Source: Bathynomus jamesi
Taxonomy: Eukaryota > Arthropoda > Malacostraca > Isopoda > Cirolanidae
Assembly: GCA_023014485.1 (NCBI GenBank)
Contig: JAJOZX010012283.1
Location: 40,518-104,517 of the forward strand
Direction of reading: 5' to 3'
DNA: 64,000 nucleotides
Part shown: one piece after another, positions 34,946-48,574 of the stretch
Layout of the letters: every line of letters begins with the position of its first letter
Numbering within the stretch: position 1 is the first letter of the stretch
Notes under the pieces: model-generated
Seen by the model: the letters and a program-made list of their open reading frames with translations, nothing else
Database searches by the model: none
What the model was told of the DNA's origin: nothing
Translations under genes and position numbers: made by a program

Positions 34946-36186
34946 TACACTATATGATCAAAAGTATTCGGACACAGCATGGTCTTGGGAAAAATGGTTT
35001 TATTATGGCATTTAGTAACCAGTAGGTCCACCCTTTGCTTTTATTACAGCGTCAACACGTCGAGGCATACTTTCCACCAGTTTTCGGTAAGTCTGTGCAG
35101 GAATGGCTCGCCATTCCTCTTGCAGAGCTGATGCAAGGGATGCAAGTGAAGCCGGGCGTGGTGTGCGGTTTCGTATCCGTCGCTCCAGTTCGTCCCACAT
35201 GTGCTCGATTGGGTTGAGATCGGGGCTCTGAGCAGGCCAGTCTAACAAATCCACCTTATTTTCACGAAACCAGTCCTGCACACGCCTTGCAGTATGGCAG
35301 GGAGCTCGATCCTGTTGAAACAAACAATGGCCATCTCCGTAGTATTGCCACAGTGTAGGGAGGGCCGAATTGTCCAGAACGTCGAGATAAACGTCAGCGT
35401 TCATGGTAGTGGGTATAACAACCAACGGGCCGAGCCCTAGCCAAGAAAAACAACCCCATACCATGATGGACCCTCCACCGAACTTCACCGTTGGACGTAC
35501 ACAATCAGGAAGAAGCCGTTCTCCGGGCTGTCGCCACACCCAGACACGCCCATCAGACTAGAAGAGTGAATACCGCGACTCGTCGCTCCAAAGAACAGTT
35601 TCCCAGTCCTCCACGGTCCAGGAACGACGGGAGAGACACCAGGCCAAACGACGCGTGGCATTAACTTCTGTAATCAGTGGCTTGTGTACAGCTGCTCTAC
35701 CATAATAACCGAGTCTGTGCATCTCTCTGCGGATAGTTACAGTACTAACGGAGGTACCGGATGCTCTTCCTACCTCCTCAGCGATGGAAGCGGCAGAGGA
35801 CGTGCGGGACTTCTTGACATGTCGTACCAGACTACTTCTATCACCGTTCCGTCAGTTTGCGTGGTCGTCCGGAACGTTTTTTCGCGTTAGTTGCACCGTC
35901 GTGCTTCCATCTCATGATAACATCCGCTACAGTCGACTTTGGTATATCCTGTTTGGCTGCAATGTTTCGTATAGAAACGTTACTTAAATAACATCCGATG
36001 ACGAGTCCACGTTGGAACTCGGAGAGTTCACGTCCGCGCGGCATGGCTGCACAACAGTTACTGATAACTTAACAGAACACCTCAGCATTATAGTTTCGCC
36101 ACGCTTTTTCCCAGCATACCTTTCGGCGAAGGTGATATTTGCAGAAATGCGGATTTTCCGGGTGTCCGAATACTTTTGATCATATA

Positions 36187-36190
<4 letters not shown>
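34946..36190 (-). mobile_element. Tc1-like transposon, 1.25 kb, nearly intact
   Basis: Inverted ends CACTATATGATCAAAAGTAT continue into TCGGACAC on both sides (34948 onward and up to 36189). The element lies beside TA-rich flanks and carries one minus-strand transposase gene that spans most of its length. Confidence 0.85.
35012..36044 (-). pseudogene. Tc1-like DD34E transposase, one frameshift and one stop
   Basis: Starts at ATG 36044 with MPRGRELSEFQRGLVIGCYL and two helix-turn-helix regions (IRNIAAKQDIPKSTVADVI and KRSGRPRKLTERD...). A one-base insertion near 35845 shifts the frame. Then come VLWSDESRYSLF (first catalytic Asp, followed at once by a stop codon near 35558), [25 protein letters not shown] (second Asp) and [17 protein letters not shown] (catalytic Glu). 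There are exactly 34 residues between the second Asp and the Glu, the DD34E spacing of the Tc1 family. The C-terminus [17 protein letters not shown] is complete. Only two lesions separate this copy from an open reading frame. Confidence 0.9.

Positions 36191-36254
<64 letters not shown>
36191..36254. repeat. (TA)n microsatellite
   Basis: About 31 TA units immediately right of the Tc1 element. Confidence 0.95.
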
Positions 36255-36256
<2 letters not shown>

Positions 36257-36626
36257 TATATATATTTATTTCCATTACTAATGTCACGATTAAAACTTAA
36301 CTGAAAACAAGCCCAGACAGAAGAAAAGAGCAGATACGATAAGTAACGTTAAATTTTTTATATACGAGTATATATAAAATGAACATTCACCGTTAACTGG
36401 GCGAACCACTTACGATGAATCATAATGAAAACGGAAACAGAGATCAAGAGCGAATTTCTATATTTTATTATTTACTCAAATTTTTATCAAACAAAAGAAC
36501 TTGCAACAAAGCGTCTCCTGCGCAGGTTCTACTAACATTCCTCCGCCAAACCAGATTTCATTTAATAAACTAAGCACTGCGAAGCACTGGATGGTGAAAC
36601 TAGTTTTATATCTATGGTGACGTAGT

Positions 36627-36707
<81 letters not shown>

Positions 36708-37301
36708 ATGAATTTAGTCAATATAGATAACCAAGAAGTCTGAAAACGAAGGCAATCAAAGAAAAACAAATGGAGAGTATATACATATTAAAAAAAGGGG
36801 GAGGAAGGGGGGCACAGGTCGACCAAAAAGAGGGAAGTATCGCCCCGACTCCTTCCCAAAGGAACGTGGTAATTATGTCTGTACCAAATACGTTGGTAAG
36901 TTACGTGCTAACGTCACAGAACGTCTCTATATTCCACTATATTCATTAATAAGAAGAGTTCTCCCACTGACGGAGATGCAAATACAAACACTCGCGCGCA
37001 CCTAACACCAAGTGCATTCCGTGACTCACTTTAGACACCTGTTGTTGATCGAGTAACAGTGTCTCCAGTCTCCTTTTGAATAAAACTTGTGGTATACACT
37101 CGTTTAAGACGTTACTTTCCTAACGGAATTAATTAATAAAAAACCGCTGTTTACATATAAGGGAATTCATTTTTCTTCAGGTGTTCTTTTCAGAATATCA
37201 TATACGCATGGAAATGAAGCTAATGAAAAGACCGATGTCTCGTTATGATCATTATCGTTGCCATGAAGAAGTTACTGTGATTATAAATGAAACGTTGGCC
37301 T

Positions 37302-37332
<31 letters not shown>

Positions 37333-37563
37333 CCACTAGCTGACACTGGACCGCAAACACGATTTCTACAGATAATTATTTATAAAAAAGTTACGTGGCT
37401 TTGCAGTATATAAAGGAATATTTGGAGCAATTAACTTCCAAAATAAGAGCTTTACCGAGAATCGAAGGAAAACCACAATGCACTGAAACTGATGACCAGT
37501 AAATACGCTACAAAATATCACGTAGGTTTTTATTTTCAGTTAAAATGCGAACCAGTTCTGAAT

Positions 37564-37622
<59 letters not shown>

Positions 37623-38073
37623 CTCCCGGATGGGCGAATCCGAATTTGAACCCAGATACAAATCAGATTTAAGTCTCCTATCTTACAGAATTAACGTTCC
37701 CCCCCCCCCCAAACTAATCTAAATATTGATATAAATCCGACTCCAACTATATTCAACCTCAAATCCACACTTCGCGTCTCTCCCAGATCTGGATTCCAAT
37801 TCGAGTTTGTCCAGCAAATCATAACCAGTGTGTACACACACACACACACACACACAGCTTGAATGAACATAAAGAAACGGAGAGAGAATGACTGTAAATT
37901 TAAATTGACTTTTAAGAAAGTGTTTTCATCAATCCACTTTTCTTTTTGAATCGAAACTTTGTAATTAAAACGAAACACCTACGCCAAATGTCTAATTTAA
38001 ATTCAGATAATTTTCATTTAAATTATTACAGGTACAGATATACAGGTGCTCTCTCTCTCATTTTATTTATTTA

Positions 38074-38106
<33 letters not shown>

Positions 38107-38868
38107 GGCAAGAAAGTCTTGTATTTAAACTTACCTGAATAAAATGTATTTAAAAGATAAATTCCAGAAAAGAGATCGTTACATGTATTTTGCCTTCAAT
38201 TATAATAATATTAAACGCATGTAAATTATAAACTTGCGAAACTTAATAATTATTAAAAATTTGATCGCGCACTAATAACATGATCCAATTTTTAACAATA
38301 ATTTCCACAGTATTTAAATTCTTTTAATTTTACAATTATCAAAGTTAATTCCACAAGCACAGAGACACGATTTCACTGGACTTTAGGAAATTAAACTTAC
38401 TGCAACATTCCGCCAATTGAACAAAGAACCATTTGTAATGACTTAATGAGGAGAATGGAAGACACATTGGAATACAGTCCAGAAACCGACATCAACACAG
38501 GAATGACTCAACTCCGTAGAGTCACTGGACCAACTTCAGTTTTGAGTCATTAGTAACGAATTTCAGTTATCTAATTCACGGACGCGGCGAGTAAGTACAC
38601 GGAAAGATGAGATGCAGAAACTGAACAAAACTACTACTACTATTCCCCCACCCAACCCCTCAGGAAATAGCCGTTGTTATGACAACGTCGCCTCTCCCTT
38701 TCTGATTGGTTGTCAAAAACAGTTTCCCAGTTCCTAACTGGCTAACTGGCGGTTAATGTATTTGAAGGTTATGAAGGGTGTTGTATCTAATTTTGACAGA
38801 AAGGTAATGACTGTTATTATCCCCCATTTCAAAGGTTCGCGTATTAACAAATACAGAACGAAACTCAC
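36255..38868. other. no gene seen; microsatellite-rich
   Basis: Holds (TA)n(CA)n at 36632-36708, (TA)n at about 37307-37332, (CA)n(TA)n(CA)n at 37565-37622, (CA)n at 37833-37856 and (TTTA)n(TA)n at 38064-38106. Near 37263 ATGAAGAAGTTACTGTGATT with AAATGAAACGTTGGCC resembles the CTGANGA...GAAA repeats. No coding region was found. Confidence 0.5.
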
Positions 38869-38925
38869 CTTGAGTCTGATGCGGTGTCTCTGTGTTATGG
38901 GATAACTATGCCGTTCCTTACTCAT
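38869..38925 (-). CDS. possible first coding exon (19 codons) ending at a GT donor
   Basis: ATG at 38925 opens MSKERHSYPITQRHRIRLK and the last codon AAG is followed by GTGAGT, a strong splice donor. It is preceded by pyrimidine-rich, CG-containing sequence that could be 5' UTR. I recognise no family in 19 residues, and it does not join in phase directly to the exon at 46744-46833. It could be a chance arrangement. Confidence 0.25.
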
Positions 38926-40362
38926 TGCGGAAGCGTGTGTTTGTGCGCGAGGCGAGAGGGGGAGAAAGTTAACTCTTAATTGCTGCTTCGATGTTTACTT
39001 TCAAATTCCTATATTGCATTCAAACCCGCATGTAAGCATTGTGTATCTATAAGAGTGTCACGCTCGCATATATCCAATATTTTAAGTAATTTAACTTAGC
39101 GCCAAGGAATCCAAGCGTTTTCTTTACGCTTCACGCAGTGTCGTTGAGGATACGATAGCATAAATCAGTTCTGCGATGTAACTTTAAGTTTGAAAACCGT
39201 AACTTCAGAACGCTATAATAAATTTATTCAACACTGAAAAACCACGAACGCTGAAAAACCACACACAATGACAGTATTTATACAAAGCCGGATTGTATAC
39301 AACTAGCGTTTGTCGAGATTTATTACTAAAAAATTAGAGGCACCTCCGTTATTCTTATTTGAAGAATAATAGTGACTACACGCGGGTCTTGGATTACTGT
39401 ACTAAATGCAATGTACATTCACTAAACTCTGTTCCATTATATATATTAATTAGTTTGAGCAACAGCAAAATATACTTTACACGAACGAAAGGTAATGACA
39501 CTCTAGCTCCGATGGATAAGGATCGAAATTTCAGTGTTGTTATAAAAAAATTCAAACGGGATATCCGTTAACATCTTTCATCACTCGAGCTCATACAATG
39601 ATATAAAAAAGTTGGGAAAAACATTACGGAAAGTACATGCTTAAATAAAAGTATAAATACAGATTACTAATTATTACTATTATCACCGACCAAAATGTTT
39701 TTCAACGGAGCATAATGAAGCCATTTTAGAAAACAAAAACACGGGTGAAGATTGCTTTCAGTCGATCTGTCTGGGCTAAATTACATCGTGCTGTAGCAAA
39801 TGAAGTTCCAAAGAAATCACACTACTGTATTTGAATATGAATTGAGAATCAGGTTAAGATGAATGAAAGAGTGCTTACCCTGGCTTTAAACGAGATACAT
39901 CGGGTATAGTTATGAAATAATAGTTTCATATTCAAACAGAATAAAACGCGCACACGTGTGTGTGTGTGTGTGTGTGTGTGTCACTGCACACGTACATGTA
40001 CTCAATAACAACCTTTGAAGGAACGACTGATGAAAAAATTCATGAATGAAACTGTTGAAGGTTTGGCGATGGGTTCTTTCTGCACGATTTTACGATGAAT
40101 AAAAACCGCTATTATATCCGACTTTAAAATTTAATATAGCAGAACATTAGTAATTACAAAACTATAATTTCATTACTTAATTACGGAAGCGAACTGTAAA
40201 CAGTATGGGAGTAACTTTAATATTGCAGTATTTGTCAAATACACTAGTCTCTGGCGATGCGGGATGAAGAGCGAGTGTAGAGACGTATTTACACGCTACC
40301 TTATATATATATATATATATATTATATATTATATATATATTATATATATTATATATATACAT

Positions 40363-40425
<63 letters not shown>

Positions 40426-40432
40426 TATATAT
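38926..40432. other. no gene seen
   Basis: Unassigned sequence with (TG)n at 39956-39981 and a mixed (TA)n/(CA)n region at 40302-40432. An open frame at 39359-39571 shows no recognisable domain. Confidence 0.5.
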
Positions 40433-40604
40433 AATGCAAACCCACAAGGAAAAGGAAAAATTATTCCAAGGCTTTCGTGTATTCAGAAGTACGCCTCGTC
40501 AGGGAATTGCCTGACGAGGTGTACTTCTGAATACACGAAAGACCTTGGAATCATTTTTCTTTTTCCTTCATTCATTCATTTCACGTGTTTAATTGTGAAA
40601 TTCA
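40433..40604. repeat. palindrome of the CTGACGA...ACACGAAAG motif
   Basis: Two inverted copies of CTGACGAGGTGTACTTCTGA followed by ATACACGAAAG meet at about 40507. The plus arm continues CCTTGGAATCATTTTTC and CATTTCACGTGTTTAATTGT, as at 28765-28862. The core has the form CTGACGA, hairpin (GTGTA...TACAC), GAAA. Confidence 0.7.
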
Positions 40605-40605
40605 T

Positions 40606-40608
<3 letters not shown>

Positions 40609-40659
<51 letters not shown>
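40609..40659. repeat. (GT)n microsatellite
   Basis: About 25 GT units adjoining the palindromic repeat. Confidence 0.95.
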
Positions 40660-40661
<2 letters not shown>

Positions 40662-41434
40662 TGCCTAAAATTGGTGTTAAATTCAATTAAGTGAACCGAA
40701 TACATTTTCAGAGAAAGATTTACTTAAAAACCCTATGTTCAGTGACCCCAATCAAAAACTTTAAATCTTCACATTTAAAGGTAAACACAATTTTCCTCAT
40801 TTTAACACGGAACATTTGGTTGAATTTTTTTTTTTTTTTTTAACCAAACCTGATTTGTTCTAAGAGGATCTCGGATCAAACATAAAAACTGCTGAATCAG
40901 CAGAATCGACCAGATCAAATTTAGCGGTAAGCTTTCAAAATACACGAGAGATTTCCGCAATTATATATAAATTTTTTACTTTCAAACGGGTAAATTGACA
41001 AATCCTCGAAACCAAAACATGCTTTCTATATTTAAGAGATATACGATGCTTTCCTTTTTTCTCTTTTAATGTTTCATAATTGTACAAGAAATCTCTCTGA
41101 TGAGACAAGATGAGATTAAGTTCGTCGCTTTTAAAATGTAGTTTTGACGTCTAGACTTTCGATTCAAAATATATATTTAAATATAATTCTGTTATGCTCT
41201 TACAATTTCAAGGTATTTAACTTTTAACAATTACCCTCTATAATTAGCTAAAATTAATTATATATATATATATAATCAAAATATGCATGAATATCGTAAT
41301 TAATATTAACTTTCACAGATAAAAAAAGTTAGAATAATAAAATAAATTGACATATTTAAATATAATGAAGTCCCACGTAAGGAAGCCGTTTTTAACCTGA
41401 TTTTATGCCATCAGTAAAAAAAATAGGTTCCAAA

Positions 41435-41465
<31 letters not shown>

Positions 41466-42357
41466 TATACCCAGAAGTGCCTTAATTAAGTTTGGCTTTT
41501 CGTATAAATATTTGAATAAAAATATACTCAAGTTCGATAGAACTTCGAATACTTGATGATTTTCTGCGAAGCGTAACGTAAGACAGAGCGAATGAAGTGA
41601 AGATATTTGACTGGCAAGTGATTTTGAAGTGGGGGTTAACGATGTTTAACTTCTGTTCAAGAGACTTCAGAAAGAGGCTCACTTTAGGAAACTTTTCTTT
41701 GAAACTCCATTTATGCAAATGTGAAGTTACGCTATAGGTAAACTTTGTAATATATACGCGCGTCTGTCTGTTTAAGAACGTCACCATATTTAGTACAAAG
41801 GAGAGAAATCGTGAAGTTATCACGTTACGTTTGATATGGTTTGTTATAGATACAATATACTGCGTTAACTATTTAATCCTTTAAGGCCAGAATTTTTTGT
41901 AGGTTTTTTTGAGTTATGAGTGTGTGTATATTTGAAAGGCTACTAATTTGTACCAGTCGTCCTGAAAGGGTTAAGGCATGTGTGAATACGATCACATTAT
42001 ATTTTAGTTTATTGCGAATGGAACTGAGCTACGCTAAATTCTTTATTTAAGGGTTTCTTTTCATTAATGAACAACTTCCATCAAGATTTTTTCTGAACCA
42101 ACATGACTTCAAATGCGAATAGGAATGACAATATTATGTAGTAAATTTCCGAAAAACAGACTATTAAAACACTGAAAATCGTAGAAAACTTAAAATTTCA
42201 ATATAGTTGCCTTTGGTCTAAACTTACAAAACGAAACACGAAGTCTTGAACCGAATCGAATTAGGGAGCGAAATTCGTGTCATACCTAATGAATAATGAT
42301 GCGCTGAATTTTTTAATTTAAGTAAATTTGCGAATTTTTACATAAATATTTGTGACC
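40660..42357. other. no gene seen apart from one small MITE
   Basis: AT-rich unassigned sequence. An open frame on the minus strand at 41482-41823 shows no recognised domain and is probably chance. Confidence 0.5.
41877..41970. mobile_element. small TTAA-flanked MITE
   Basis: Runs from TCCTTTAAGGCCAG to GTCCTGAAAGGG between TTAA at 41873-41876 and 41971-41974. Its ends resemble those of the 29669-29756 MITE (CCCTTTACTGCC). Confidence 0.5.
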
Positions 42358-42483
42358 ATGAACCCTAAAATGTCTCCTGCAAGATCTAGTAAGAAAAGTA
42401 AGAGTGTAGCATTAAATACTCAACAGAAAATAGATGGTATTCGGCGAGTTGAAAGCGACGAGGGGAATCCGAAATTCAACTGA
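42358..42483 (+). pseudogene. short N-terminal fragment of a pogo/CENP-B-type transposase
   Basis: ATG 42358 opens MNPKMSPARSSKKSKSVALN followed by TQQKIDGIRRVESDEG, resembling the first helix of the psq/CENP-B helix-turn-helix at the start of pogo-type transposases. The frame then stops and nothing further is recognisable, so this is at most a scrap. Confidence 0.35.
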
Positions 42484-43203
42484 AGATCATAAAATTATAA
42501 AGATGCGTGCGGATCTTCGTTACATTTGGCCTAACGACCAAAAAGGTCGTTCGGCAGACACGGAGGACGGACATCTTTAGATGCGAAGGGCCACCTTAAT
42601 TTCGTAACCGCCTGAACGGATGACAGCATCATAAAGCACTTTTAAAATATCGTGATAGAGCTCCAAAGCCTTCATACCAACGGAACAACCATTAAGTAAG
42701 AAGCCTTCTCAGGACAACAAGCCCTCAAGGTTTGTCCTTACCGAAAATTACCAGGTTCCGAAAAAACCGAAGCGTCGCAAGAAACCTCGGAAGAAACTAG
42801 TCATCACTCAGCTTTGGAAAGTGTAACATCTATTTAAACAGGTCCTCGCCTTGGCCTACTTGTCATTCTGTTCAACCCTAAAAGACTGAAATTCATTCTA
42901 GCGTAATCTTATAATTCGTTTAGTAATCTATTTAATTTCCACTTATACACTGTGCACTCAACCTTCATTGCAACTGATATTTAATTCCAACAATTTAATC
43001 ATAATATTGTACATTCGATTTCAGCAAATGTAATGTTATTCACGATGAACGTTCAATGGTTAAGTAAAAGAAAAACCTGTTCAGCCTATTCTTTTCCTCA
43101 ACTGGTACGTTTGCTACCTGGTGACCACAAATAATTAACTATTTAACCGTCTCCTTAACCTATATATTGGTGCCTACAACGTAGGCACTATATATATAGC
43201 TCG
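42484..43203. other. no gene seen
   Basis: A basic open stretch near 42750-42820 (KKPKRRKKPRKK-like) may belong to the same decayed transposon as 42358-42483, but it cannot be assigned. Confidence 0.4.
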
Positions 43204-43618
43204 TTAACCTCGTGGCTGTTCCGTGCGTTGGTCTCTCTTCACACGAAGGTCAAGCTGGTGGTCCCGCCTCCGGGTCTGGCTTGGTGGAGGAGCGAGTTGC
43301 TTTCTTGCGCTCTCCACCGTAGTCAGGTACACCCGGCTCATCTGGTACCGTCCTAAGCCAGGCATCTCGTCTTCTTTTGAAGACTTCAACTTTGACCCCT
43401 GTAACGTTTCTGAGGTCCTTAGGAAGCTGGTTAAAAAGTTTTGGCCCCCTGACAACCAAGTTATTTTCCTTCAGTGTTGAGGTCCCTTGTCGGGTCTTTA
43501 ATTTGGGAACACGACACATCCCACCTTTCCTATTTTCCAGCGTTGTTTGAATGATAATTGCGTTTAGTTTGAGATTTGGTACCAGTTTTTCGATAGATAT
43601 ATACAGGTTGTAACAAAC
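43204..43618 (-). pseudogene. CR1-type LINE, C-terminal end (minus strand)
   Basis: From about 43600 downward: EKLVPNLKLNAIIIQTTLE, NRKGGMCRVPKLKTRQG, NNLVVRGPKLFNQLPKDLRN, FKRRRDAWLRTVPDEPGVPD. This is the conserved tail of CR1/jockey-like LINE ORF2 after reverse transcriptase. The homologous tail of another copy lies at 61800-62399. The upstream side ends at a MITE, so only the last 130 or so codons remain. Confidence 0.8.
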
Positions 43619-43623
43619 GTCCG

Positions 43624-44965
<1,342 letters not shown>

Positions 44966-45121
44966 GTGTGTAAAGACATTTAGGACCTCAGTCTGCGGAA
45001 ATTTCTTTTCCTATAAAATAGTTAATATCTGGAACCAACTTCCCTCAGAGGTTGTTTCCAGTCAAAGTGTAAATGTGTTTAAAAATAGGCTAGACAAAAT
45101 ACTGAATACTCTCATAGTTTA
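44966..45121 (+). pseudogene. extra CR1 C-terminus joined behind the first
   Basis: Directly after the stop of the preceding LINE, one frame reads RTSVCGNFFSYKIVNIWNQL then PSEVVSSQSVNVFKNRLDKI, a second, diverged version of the same C-terminal 45 residues. This makes a tandem double 3' end from two related elements, or a partial duplication that has since diverged. Confidence 0.6.
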
Positions 45122-45470
45122 AGACTAAAACATAAGAAAACTCTGCAGGAGATCGCTTGCACGGTGTCTCTGTGAGCAAGCTAAATATAGAGCTATTTAT
45201 ATATTCTCCACTTTCCTGTAAAATTTCCTTGGCTACTTTTCCAGGGTCAAGGTATTTTCTTCAACCTTTTTCCGTACCTGCCTCTGGCAGGGAGGGAGCG
45301 GAGGGTGGGGAGAGAGCCTTCTACTTTTCTATCCAGTTTTCTACTACTGCTAGAATAGTTGAAAGAAAAATAAACTTTTACAAAATTTTCCCTGGCACCC
45401 GTTGCCATTGGTACCTCCTCGGTATGGGCCGCAAGGCCTTTTGAGGTACTTCTCTCTCTCTCTCTCTCTC

Positions 45471-45540
<70 letters not shown>

Positions 45541-46292
45541 ATATAAAATTTTGTTTACTATTAATTGAATCCCGCTGTTTTCAGAAGTCCACACAGGAAA
45601 CAAGATATCACAGATAATGAAGCCCAACAAAAGACCAACTACGTCTAAAACAATAAAAAAAAGATTACTGGCTACGCTTGAAATCTCTGAAATTGTATTC
45701 ACTGGAAGGAACGATACGGAATAGTATATGCATAGAAAGTACTTGAAAATTTAGTTTTTAATAATAAATAAAAGGTACAGGAAGGCTTTGCATCATCCCA
45801 AGTCAACAGGACAAGAAGCCTTGAGAACAAAATAGAAGATTTGCCTAGCGTACGAGGCCAAAAGCTGTTTAATATATTAATACAAGTAACTGCGTAATCG
45901 TTAATAGCACTCAAAAACCTATTTGACAAATTCCTAAGCCGAGTCTTTGACCAGCCATACGAGGCAAATTAGGAGGAAAATAGTAGTAGAAAGTAACTCC
46001 CTCTTTGTCAGGTGTACAAATGAAGAGGAATGTTGCAGGAGGGTCGATCGCAGACGGATTTCGAACACTTTTTCAGAAAAAAACTAAATTAAATATGTAC
46101 ATAAAATAATGCCCATACCGTGAAAAGAAAAGCTATTAAAAAAGCATGACATTCTGATCCATCCAGACGTCCACCAGCTGAAGTCTGGCGTGTTGTTCGG
46201 AATGCCTTTCTTTGTAATAAAGTTTCTTTTCTTAGAAGCATTACCACGCATGGCGTATGAAGCGTCGCAGGAGTGGAATTTAGCCATGTGGG
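45122..46292. other. probable LINE 3' UTR, then microsatellite and unassigned sequence
   Basis: 45122-45450 is GC-richer and may be the 3' UTR of the CR1 copy. It is followed by (CT)n(TA)n at 45452-45540. The rest is unassigned. Confidence 0.4.
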
Positions 46293-46482
46293 TAGGCTGA
46301 CCATACGTACCGTTTTGAACGGGACAGTACCGTTTTGTATGGGTTCTGTCACTGAAGAATAATTGTAAGCTCAATATGTTTATGTACTTACTTTTTCATG
46401 AATACAGAATATTACATAACCCCCGTCCCTTTTTTGCCATCCCAATGTCCCGTTTTTGTCTCAAGGAAATATGGTCAGCCTA
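46293..46482. mobile_element. 190 bp hAT MITE with perfect 8 bp target duplication
   Basis: TAGGCTGACCATA at the left and TATGGTCAGCCTA at the right are inverted ends. Interior CCGTTTTG and CCCGTTTTTG blocks also pair. The flanks carry identical CATGTGGG (46285-46292 and 46483-46490), the 8 bp duplication of hAT elements. Confidence 0.9.
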
Positions 46483-46743
46483 CATGTGGGGAAGTGTTGG
46501 TCCACCAGGATGCCGGTGTGAATGAATGTGTATATGCTTTGTTTCTACTTTTTCTCTTCTTCACCACCTTATTTTATATATGAACTGTCTGCCTTCTCAC
46601 TCCAACTCATTTGGGAAAGGATATTTTAGGTAATGTGATGTTCGTTTTTTAGTGTGTGTGTGTGTGTGTGTGTGTGAGCGCGCACACGCACGGTTCTCGC
46701 CCCCCCCCTCACTTTTCAGACATGTGTAATTATAATGTCTTAC

Positions 46744-46833
46744 CTGAATGGCATGCTGCATGTCTTTGTACAACAAAAGAGCTCTGCCTCTGATCACTGC
46801 CCAGACCGACTTCCAAGATCGATCTCCTGCACG
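46744..46833 (-). CDS. host gene internal exon: start of a PH domain (30 codons)
   Basis: Bounded on the minus strand by an acceptor (TCTTTGTTTTAG) and a donor (CAG then GTAAGA); both ends are phase 0. It encodes RAGDRSWKSVWAVIRGRALL and LYKDMQHAIQ. The pattern R-x-W-K-x-V-W-A-V-I-R-G...L-x-L-Y-K-D is the beta-strand 2-3 region of pleckstrin-homology domains, which bind phosphoinositides or proteins at membranes. It follows exon 53407-53551 in phase. The wording GKR...W...V.RG..L.LYKD is closest, from memory, to the PH domain of ARHGAP21/23-type RhoGAPs (Drosophila RhoGAP19D). That family assignment is inference; the RhoGAP domain itself is not in this window. Confidence 0.7.
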
Positions 46834-48574
46834 CTAAAACAAAGACAATAAAGAAATTTAAATATTCCTGTAAATTTAGAGTAAATATGCATACCTCACT
46901 ACCAAAAGCCATCCAAAAGCCATCTCTCATCGAGTTTCCTCGGGTAAAGCGCAAGGTCGAAGTTCCAGGACAGAGAAACGTAATCGATTATAATTACCAA
47001 CCCAATACAAGCGTCGTCGTAAATTTTAAACAATCTACAACCCGTGTGAAATTTCACAAAACAGAAGGTACAAACAGTACTTCCACACCATTCATCAGTG
47101 TGTAATTGATTTGAATGTCTTCGGTCTTGAGTTCAAGTATCGTGCCCACCCGACGAAAGAGGAGAAATAAATCCTTAAATAATAATCTATGAAAGACACT
47201 GTTCAGTGTTCACCCGCAGGAGTTAATTAACTCGAAAACTTTTGTCTTTCCCAAATTTAAAAACTAATCCATCACTAAACAAAACTACTATTCTACAACA
47301 TTCAGCTACTGTAAGCCAACATTTTTCACATTATCCTACTGTACTTAATCGGGTTTTTACAGCAAATAAAATAGGGTAATTTAGCAAATCTAAATTACTA
47401 ATTAATTAACGAGGTATTCATAATATCACATTACATATGATCGGGTACCGCATAATACTATTATGCAAATGACAGAGGTCAATGACAAAAACTGACAATA
47501 TTGTGAGGATATTTTTCATGCCATTCTCATCCACGGCCTTCCTCATTTTGGTTCAGGTTACATCACGTTAGGTTACATCACGTTAGGTTACATCACGTTA
47601 GGTTACATCACGTTAGGTTACATCACGTTAGGTTACATCACGTTAGGTTACATCACGTTAGGTTACATCACGTTAGGTTACATCACGTTGTTAGTAAATA
47701 TTAGCTTTTCTCATTTCGAGCCTTCACCAAGAATGCGAATGGGCGCAACAAATGCAACATTCTTTCTCAAATGTGAATTTCTCCTTTTGTGCATTATCAC
47801 TTGGGGACCACGATAGGACGTAATCGGCCCAATCCTTGGCATTCCGTACACAAAGAATTAGTATTAAAGTAATTTTACTTTAACACTAAAAAAATTAACT
47901 TTTTTTTTTTAAATCAGTCCAAAATTTAATTAATTTACTGGGTACACGAATGGGTGACTGTCGTTGCGAGACTTCATTTACAATTATGACAATATGCTTA
48001 AGCCATGTTTACGTTTTCATTTTAAAAGTTTGCAATACTAAATTTAATCAGTGTTGCTTTTCTCTCGCATAACATCACATTATGTAAACAGCTGAAAACA
48101 ATTAAAAAGACTAAGACGAAATCGCAAATCTTAAAATAAAGAGACGTTACTTTTTCATCTTTTTTAATGTTTACATAATGGCAGTTTATTACTCTTAAAT
48201 TAGTGTACCAACGAAAGTACAGAAATAAAAGAACCAACCAGACACAAGAAGCAAATCATATTTGCCATCAGTTTCGTTTCAAGGTTCGGAAGAGTAACTA
48301 CTTTTACTGGCTTTTGTCTTTACGAATTATGTACGTATGACTGGATCTTCGTTAAAAATATTTCAAATATAGTTTGTGACTGTAAAATGTGCGCACATGG
48401 AGAACTTAAGACTCCACCTTGTCATGAAATGTAAAACTGGTTCCCTAAAGTCGGAGTGATACTTTATTCCCAGTGAAGACGATCCGTGTATAATTGGTCT
48501 GAGAACATCTGGTCCTTGTGTTACGACATGGACCTAAGTATCACAAAAACTATTTATTCTGACGAAGGTTAAGT
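46834..48574. other. no gene seen; intron of the host gene
   Basis: Unassigned sequence upstream (on the minus strand) of the PH exon, containing one 15 bp tandem array listed separately. Confidence 0.45.
47560..47692. repeat. 15 bp tandem array, about nine copies
   Basis: Unit GGTTACATCACGTTA repeated head to tail with no variation until the last copy. It contains TTAGG once per unit at the junction, but it is interstitial and not telomeric. Confidence 0.95.

Noticed and set aside
37260..37308. Third family of hammerhead-like motif
   Set aside because: Reads CATGAAGA instead of CTGANGA and no stem II could be drawn between it and GAAA.
38869..38925. Fourth exon of the PH-domain host gene
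   Set aside because: If read as an internal exon, its entry phase does not follow from the phase 0 exit of exon 46744-46833, and its peptide does not resemble the next part of a PH domain. Kept only as a weak first-exon candidate.
41482..41823. 113-residue minus-strand ORF
   Set aside because: No recognisable domain, AT-driven composition and no splice or promoter context; probably chance.
47560..47692. TTAGG-containing array as a telomere
   Set aside because: The true unit is 15 bp and the array is short and interstitial.
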